DNA of 24,226 nucleotides, taken from contig JADGJG010000318.1 of NCBI GenBank assembly GCA_027596195.1, positions 1 through 24,226 on the forward strand. The letters are read 5' to 3'. This document shows positions 17,857 through 24,226 of the stretch, piece after piece (the stretch's first letter is position 1; each line of letters starts with the position of its first letter). The notes beneath the pieces were generated by a model that did no database searches, had not been told where the DNA came from, and saw only the letters and a list, made by a program, of their open reading frames with translations. The DNA comes from Podochytrium sp. JEL0797. Lineage: Eukaryota > Chytridiomycota > Chytridiomycetes > Chytridiales > Chytriomycetaceae. A program made the position numbers and the translations under genes.

Positions 17857-18338
17857 TCAGATCGAGAAAGACGCTCCCAAAGAATCAAGTTTGCCTCCCG
17901 CCATTTTAATTTGTCTGTTGAGCTTGCTGAGCCGTCGATGTTCTTGGAACGCCCGCAGTGGTTCCAGATCAAGATCCTGGCAAATTATTTGATAAGGTTT
18001 ATGCGGAAGAGAATATACAGGAAATCATTCACCGCTGCGCGCTTCTTTTCCTGGAAAAGCGAGTCGGTCGACCCGCTGAATGAACTGGACGCAGATCCCA
18101 AGCTGCATGCTCTAAATAGAGTGGAATCAGACCCACTGACGACTTCTTTTGCCCGATCAATGCCCTTGTTTTGTTATCAGTTGAGCACCACATTGCGACG
18201 CGTCCGAATTCGGCAACGAAAACTCACGTGTTCCAGATCGGCAAGTCCATCCGTGATAGACGCTGCAAGATCATCATATGATGTCAACTTGGGTGCGCTT
18301 CTGTTTGAGGTTTCTCCACGACCGATTTGCAATTCCAT
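17857..18338 (-). CDS. unrecognised 120-aa protein (3 exons)
   Basis: Exons: 18338-18228, 18164-18033, 17976-17857, with introns of 63 and 56 nt that have good GT-AG ends; total 363 nt with no stop. The protein is soluble-looking with no signal or membrane segment. A predicted helix (SYDDLAASITDGLADLEHGI, about 20-39) is followed by a Ser-rich middle. A basic helical stretch then runs FQEHRRLSKLNRQIKMAGG before the end at SLGASFSI. I do not recognise a family. The support is the coherent splicing and codon phase. Against it, the opposite strand is also open for about 1 kb across this gene. Its ATG is 83 bp from the predicted start of the divergent RalGAP gene, and its stop is 256 bp upstream of the eRF3 start on the same strand. 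Confidence 0.55.
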
Positions 18339-18421
18339 CGTGTTTTTTTTTGTTTGTCGCGAAGCGAGAACGCGTTTTTTTCTTCCTTTTCCATTGACGC
18401 ACCACTTCACCCAAGTGGGGC
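18339..18421. promoter_or_regulatory. short bidirectional promoter region
   Basis: Only 83 bp separate the predicted ATGs of the 120-aa gene (-) and the RalGAP gene (+). The interval has T-runs on the plus strand and no clear TATA box. If the RalGAP actually starts at the later ATG (18627), the spacing grows to 288 bp. Confidence 0.35.
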
Positions 18422-21400
18422 ATGGCTGGCATTATCGCACTTTTAAAACAGCTTGTTCTTCAATCCAATCTTTTTTATCCTCTTTTTTCAATAAGTTTGA
18501 GAGAGAAAGGTCAAAGCACGTGAATGAGTCGTTGGTGAGCCGGCAGGGCTCCAGAAATGGCGAATCTGGTGTGGCAAGTCTGTTCCTTTTCGCGCGTGTT
18601 TGCAAAACCCACACAAAAAACAAAAAATGTTTTTAGAAAGGATCGCGGAGCTTGGGCTCTTGACCCATTCGCCAGGTAATCCCTCTCGATTCGAAAAGAC
18701 GCGTTTTTAAATCCTTCGATTATCAAAATGTCCGTGAATCTTTATAGAAACCAACATTATCGCGCCTCTTCCGCTCCTCGTTCGAAAAAAACTGATTTGG
18801 GAAGCAGTTGGGTGTCTCACCCCGCGATCGCACACTCAGACACACACACACACACTCACCTCATTTACTCACGTGAAATGGTACATGGAGCTCCTCGGCC
18901 ATGGCCTCGCGTTGCCGATCGAAGATTTTGCAATCATCAACGAATGTATCAACGTGTTCAAGGCGTGGCTCCTCGAAGGCGGAGAGAATTCGCTCGCTCC
19001 ACCGGGAGCACGCGGGTATGAACAAGTCTTTTGGCAGGTAAATTGATTGATTTTTTTTGGGGTATTCCCATGTTTGGAATTTGACCCCTCCTGGAGGATA
19101 GACAATCTTCCAACACGCATCGCTCCTCTTCCAACCGCGAAAAACATACGACTCCTCCAACACAACCCCGATACACACAAATTCCCAACCCTCCAATTCA
19201 GACGGATTGACCTCCGAAGCGCTCGTGGGCACCCACGTCACACTGTGTCGCCACATTCTCCAACTCTTCCTCTCGGCCGCGCAGCAACAAATCTCTCAAA
19301 CCCCGCCCGTACCTACACCCCAACTCCAACAATCGAAATACCATTTAGAATTCTGTCGAGAAACATGGATCGTGTTATTGAAAGTGTTGTTGGGATGCGC
19401 GGACCGATTGTTGTCCGAGCCCAGCGCGGTTAGCAAGAGTCGCAGGGGCAGTTACGCCGATTCAGGTGGAATCGGGGTTTTCGTTGCCCCCGTGAATGAG
19501 AAATCGTTGCTTTCTGCGCGATGGGGGAGGGGTGTGGAGAAGGAGCGGATCGGAACGAGTGTCGGGGATGTGAATCCGGGGCCTAAAATGGGAGACGCGT
19601 TGTGTGATGTTTTGAGTAAAGTGCTGATTGAGGTTTGGTTGAGGAGTGAGGATATGGGGGTTGATTTGTGGGCGTGTTTAAAGGTGCGACCTGTTTACCT
19701 ACGCGCCAAGAATTTAACATCCAAAAAAAAAAACAGAATCAATACGAAAAATGGACCCATCGAATTGAAGTGGTTCGTAACTGGAGTGCTGTTGTGCTAG
19801 GCCTTTCGAATCGCGTGATACAATTGCTTTATGGCGACGGCGAAGGAACGAAATTCACAACAATCCAATTCCCTTCATCGAGTCCCTTCAGTTTAGACCT
19901 ATCTGAAAAGTTTACTGTCTATGCATGGCATCGATTCACATGTATGCTCCTACTTTTCCCCCCTTTTGCTGTCCTTTTTTCAAATTCTTAAAAAACAACC
20001 AGACATCATCGGAAACATCAACACCATCGAATCCCCCGAAAACTTTTTCATCGCCATCAAAGGCATCTCACGCGTAGTCGACTCGTTCCTCTACGTCGGC
20101 ACCCGCAAAGAATTCCACCCAGACATCAACTGCCCCGACGGAAACACCCTCCTCCACATGTTTGGCCACTACCTGTTTGAAGCCGTGACGCGCAAATCGC
20201 CTGAATACGAGGACGGGATTTCCGAAGCGTTTGGGGTTCTGTGTAAAATTTTTTGCACGCCGCAACCGCGGGCAGCGTTTTTGGGCACGTATCTTGCGCG
20301 GTTTTATTCGTGCATGTCTGTGGCGTTGAAGACGGGGCATCCGCAGACGCTTACGTCGATTATTATGAATTGTGCAAGGAGTGATTTTTTTATGATGGAG
20401 TTGGCGGGGAGTCGCGTGCTTGTGTATGATTTTTCGGTGGCGCTGAAACGGGTTTTGTTGGCGACGGATAAGGCGGGGTTTCCGGTTGGGATAGTGTCGA
20501 TGGAGGAGTTGCGGAAGGGGTGTTTGAAGATTGTGGGGGGGTTGATGGGTGTGTTGAATCGGTTTGGGGGGGTGGGTGTGAAGGCGATGTTGGTTTTGGA
20601 GAGGAGCGAGTTTACTGAAAAGGTAAGAGGAAATGGCAGCCATATATTTTGACCCTCTACATATCATTGTAGATTCGATGCTGTTATAGCTACTACAATG
20701 TTCAAAAATCTGCCCGGACAAGTAGCGAAGTCAAAGACTTGCCCTCAGATCCATCCTCCTCAAACCCACCCGCCACCTTCAAATCCCTCAAACCATACTA
20801 CCTCGACCTCCTCCTCAACACACTCCTCCTCGAACAAAACTCTCCCAACCTCAAACTCACGCTCCACCTCTTGAGCTGCTTCTGTGTCGAAGAAATCGAC
20901 TTTTGTCCCGCAGCCGTGTCACTTGTGTTGGAGGTGGTGAAGGACAGGATGCTGTTTAAAATCTGGAATCAAGACGTGCAAATGTGTGCGTTTGATTTCT
21001 TGGCGCAAATGAGTAATTTCTGGGAGGCGATTGATGGGGCTGTCAAGGTTTGCGGAGCCTTTTGTTTCCAAACTCTTGTCTAATTCCATGCAGGGATCAT
21101 CCAAGGACTTGGTCATTTCTCTATGCACCTATATTGACGGACTATTCGCAGAAGACAACGTGATCGTAAGCCCACCGTCCACCCCCTTCCCCGCTCACAA
21201 AACGATATAACAAAAGAACCCCCTCCGCACAAAAACGTAGACCAACCAACAAATGATCATAAAAGCATACGACGGTCTCATCCGATGGGCCCTCATCGGA
21301 GGCTGGATGGAACCCGAAAAGGACTGCATCGCGCGCGTGAACGCGTCCCTCTGTCGCGGAGTCACCCTCCTTGATCGACACCACGAGTTCTCCGTCATCA

Positions 21401-24082
21401 CTGGTGGAGGTGGAGGAAATAACCTCTCTTCTAATACCACAACCCCGGCTTCGTCCCGCCCGACTTCGAATTATGGAAGTAATGGGAATTTGTTGGGAGT
21501 GAACACGCATCATTTGCATCATCATCATGCGCCGTCTCCGTTGAGTCCTAATAGCGGTCTCGGGTCTTTGAACGCAGGGGGTGGTGGTAGTGGCGGGGGA
21601 GCCGAGAAGCAGAACACGCTCGCGAACCATCTCGCCGCGTTCGCGGGGAACGTAACGAACGCCATCAGCACCAACTCGGAACGTTCCAAAACGCGCAAAG
21701 AGGTGAAAAAAACGCGGTCGAATACACTTAGTTCCCCACTCGCGACCCTCGTGGCGGCCGTGTCAGCGAGTACGGCAGCGGCGACCGCTTCCACCGACAA
21801 ACCGAGTGGAACTCCAACCGTCACGAATACAAACACATCATCAGTCCTTCTCACGAATTCAGTCCCCTTCCTCTCCACTTCCACTGCGACCGCATCCGTG
21901 CCAATGAAACACGACGGAATCAGCACGTTCGCCAAACTCACGGCCGAAGGCGCCGTCAAATCTGCCGCCGAAATCGCACTCGCCCAACTCCTCAACCACC
22001 TCGGAAACTTCCCACCCCCCCACTGCGAATTTGGCGTCACCCGCGTAAGCACCCTCTTCAACGAGATCAGCGAGGTACGCCGCATCCTCTCCATCCGCGA
22101 ACGGTTGTTGCAGAATTCGATTTTCGCGAGTAGCAGAAACAGTGTGGATTCAGAGGGAGAAGGTGCTTTTAATCATTCTGCAACGCATATTCATGGAATG
22201 GGAACTGCTGTGGGGTGTGCTCATTTCAAAAAGTACCTCCGTTTCTTTGTTTATGACAACCGTATCCTCATGGGATTCCTTGAACAACCCGAATGGGCGC
22301 GCGAGTCTGGACACGCGGTGATGGATGAGGAGAATGACGAGAGTTCGGTGGATTATTCGTTGCAGCCGCGACCGCGGGATCCGAAACTGATTCTCGTGCT
22401 GCGCGATGCAACGGGGAAGTTTAGTTGGGTTTCCAAGTTGAAGTATTTGGAGGTTTTGAAGAAGGTGGAGAATGGAGGGACGACGGCGGGGGGTGGTGGT
22501 GGGAAGGAGGTGCCTGGTTTGGTGGAGAAGCCAAAGAGGCCTGCGTCGGCGCCAATGAGTGGGAGGAAACCGATGCCTGTCAAGTTGAAGGAGCAGCAGC
22601 TGGTTCCTCATGAGAGTGAGGGAAATATTATGGAAGCGGTTCATTCTGAACTGAAGGACAGTTTGGGATCGATGGGAGTGGCAGAAACACCGGCACCCCG
22701 CGAAGGAATCCATAGTGGCCAGGCAGCAGCTAGTGCAGAGGAGTATAGTGTCATTCCGAGCTTACCTCCCTATATTCCTCCAAACTCGGGAGTGCTACAT
22801 GGAGAATGTTTTGACGAGTCGGCGATTCCCAAATTCTCTGAGTTGTTGCATCCGGATAGTGAGGAAGGCAAAAAGTTTGAGCAGTTGAAACAGAAGCTGG
22901 AAAAGTGTATTCAGATTGAGAACGAAACTTACAACAGCGAAAGGTGTGCGATCGTATTTATAATGGTAAACTCGAACTGACACACAAAGCCAATACAGCG
23001 ATACCAAACTCGAGACAGATATTTCAGTTCACCCAGCACCTCCCGTGGATCGTTTCGACGTCAACACGCCTTGCATCTTGTTTCGACAGTTCTTGTCACA
23101 TATGGGTTACCTTGGACTCGAATCGCGCGAAAAGCTCAAACCTATGGTCATGTCGGAAGCATTTCTAAAAGACCTTGAGAGGATGGACGCACTCCCAGAG
23201 TAAGTGTAGCTACGTTGTGAAGAAAGTCATGAGTTCTTATTCCATCGATTCAACTATAGGCGCGAGTGCTTCAGCGTCAGCGTCTTGTACGCCCGCGACT
23301 GTCGCACCACAACCGAAGAAATGATTCTTCCAAAGAAGGGAGTCACTCCTGACTTTTACGAGTTTTTGCATTCGGTCGGGTGGCCAATCTCTCTGCACAA
23401 CCATGTTGGATACCGCGGAAACTTGTCGCCCACTTTTTGCAAAACCACAAGCTATTTTGCCACGCGCAACGTTGAAATGCTCTTCAATTGCCCGTACACG
23501 CTGAAAGCTGTGGAGGATGTCGATTTTGGAATCCGCCGCGGATCCAGTGTTGTGCCACCGCCGAAACAGCAGGAACCAGTGACGGAGATGGATCGTCTCA
23601 AGCAACTGTTTATGAATTGCAACGCCGACAACCAAATTACCGTTCTATGGATCGAGAATCTGATTGATGTGCACAATGTGGTGAAACGGGTCACGAGTCA
23701 ATTGACTCCCAACACGAGTTGTGTGATTGTGGTTCACCCTCAAACAGTGGCTGCCAGCAACTCTGTGTATGATATCAAGATTTTCACGGCATCAGGCGTA
23801 GTGGATGAGAATTTGACAATTGGACCGTTGGCGGACGGAATGGTGGTGAGTAAGGGATCTCTGGGAAATCTTGTGAGGATGACGGCGCAGAGCGCACACT
23901 TGTTTGCGCGAGCCATGAAGTCTGGCTATAGGAGGCCTCAAACGGCTCGGAGGCTAATGATTGAAGAGATTGGGAATCGTCACAAGGGAGCGACGACGAT
24001 GGCAGCGTGAGTAACGCGTTTCTCAGTGGAATTTCATTCTAACATATTGCATAGGTTCTACGCGGATTTGTTTTCCAACTGA
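18422..24082 (+). CDS. RalGAP-alpha-like Rap/Ran-GAP domain protein (13 exons, 1655 aa)
   Basis: By family, the large catalytic subunit of a Ral-type GTPase-activating complex related to TSC2. Exons: 18422-18454, 18496-18568, 18637-18675, 18748-19037, 19102-19683, 19737-19941, 20003-20622, 20673-21047, 21094-21165, 21241-22943, 22999-23199, 23260-24006, 24055-24082; 4968 nt, no stop. Helical-repeat segments precede a Gly/Ser/Asn/His-rich insert (about 818-990). LLNHLGNFP matches the RalGAP-alpha LVNHLGHYP signature. The C-terminal Rap-GAP domain (about 1400-1650) has LHNHVGYRGNLS, TSYFATRNVEMLFN and ITVLW. Asp1521-Asn1522 occupies the expected Asn-thumb region. The N terminus is shorter than in animals and is the weakest part: exons 1-3 depend on a 41-nt intron, and an ATG at 18627 in the same frame is an alternative start. 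Confidence 0.9.
18840..18855 (+). repeat. (AC)8 microsatellite inside RalGAP exon 4
   Basis: Eight AC units read in frame as Thr-His repeats in the predicted exon. Length change here would shift the frame unless it occurred by multiples of three units. Confidence 0.8.
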
Positions 24083-24187
24083 GAAAAAGAAGAAGAAAGA
24101 AGATGCAAATGTGAAACACTATATTTGTACATTCAAGAATAACGAAGAAGAAACAAAAAAAAATTTCATCCCTCCCTGCTCTTCCCC

Positions 24188-24226
24188 TCATGCAAAATTT
24201 TGACGAATCAAAAACCCATCACCAAG
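24188..24226 (-). CDS. possible 3' end of a convergent gene, cut by the window edge
   Basis: On the minus strand, one frame is open from the window edge for 12 codons (LGDGFLIRQNFA) to a TGA at 24188-24190. This is too short to support more than a hint. The 105 bp between it and the RalGAP stop is A/G-rich and looks like 3' UTR. Confidence 0.15.
   Translation of the reverse strand, partial: LGDGFLIRQNFA

Noticed and set aside
16908..17909. Long plus-strand frames opposite the eRF3 N domain
   Set aside because: Low-complexity Leu/Val/Arg-rich translations are the complement of Gln/Tyr/Gly repeats; no independent support.
16989..17972. Extended eRF3 start reaching back to about 17970
   Set aside because: The frame is open upstream of the ATG at 17598-17600, but that stretch has no eRF3-like sequence and overlaps the 3' end of the 120-aa gene; MADNDEQEQ is a typical start.
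17590..18636. 348-codon plus-strand frame as an independent gene
   Set aside because: It begins inside the eRF3 first exon on the opposite strand without an ATG, has no recognisable domain, and only its last part is used as RalGAP exon 2. The minus-strand spliced model explains the middle better.
1..24226. CRISPR arrays, insertion sequences, bacterial-type operons or riboswitches
   Set aside because: The window is eukaryotic, with spliceosomal introns throughout; no spaced short repeats, transposase genes or prokaryotic signals were seen.

Overview
The window is nuclear DNA of an intron-rich eukaryote with a compact genome. Nearly every protein gene resolves into short exons joined by GT-AG introns, mostly 46-80 nt (range 39-188). 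A fungus is the best guess: it has a Sup35-type eRF3 with a Gln/Tyr-rich N domain, a low-molecular-weight CxxC thioredoxin reductase, and a CH/IQ/RasGAP-related IQGAP. It also has a RalGAP-alpha-like protein and a dihydropteridine reductase, which I believe are uncommon in Dikarya, so I lean to an early-diverging (chytrid-like) lineage. That placement is inference.

Layout. 1-458: two related hairpins, a 99-bp repeat block and a tRNA-Arg(UCU). 459-5588 (-): a 22-exon IQGAP, 1268 aa. 5589-7404: 1.8 kb without a gene I can close, holding diverged internal duplications and minus-strand coding-like remnants. 7405-8486 (+): METTL21-type methyltransferase. 8608-9922 (+): thioredoxin reductase with a mitochondrial-type leader. 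10060-10276: second copy of the repeat block plus an identical tRNA-Arg. 10556-11442 (-): dihydropteridine reductase. 11740-14876 (+): membrane-anchored coiled-coil protein. 14989-17600 (-): Sup35/eRF3. 17857-18338 (-): unrecognised 120-aa protein. 18422-24082 (+): RalGAP-alpha-like protein, 1655 aa.

The exon models were assembled by hand. Each of the seven main genes and the 120-aa gene gives a total CDS length divisible by three with no internal stop, and most junctions fall inside recognisable conserved motifs. I see no operon-like functional grouping. Themes are small-GTPase regulation (IQGAP, RalGAP), redox and pterin recycling, and translation (eRF3, tRNA-Arg, a candidate protein-lysine methyltransferase).

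Most interesting points: the 99-bp block sits exactly 46 bp upstream of both tRNA-Arg genes at 98/99 identity while the spacer is only about 72% identical; the IQGAP has an arginine at the RasGAP finger position; the RalGAP has Asp-Asn where Asn-Asp is expected at the Asn thumb; and the eRF3 N terminus combines a prion-like composition, PAM2-like motifs and tandem Ser-Ile-Gly-Gly-Gly repeats.
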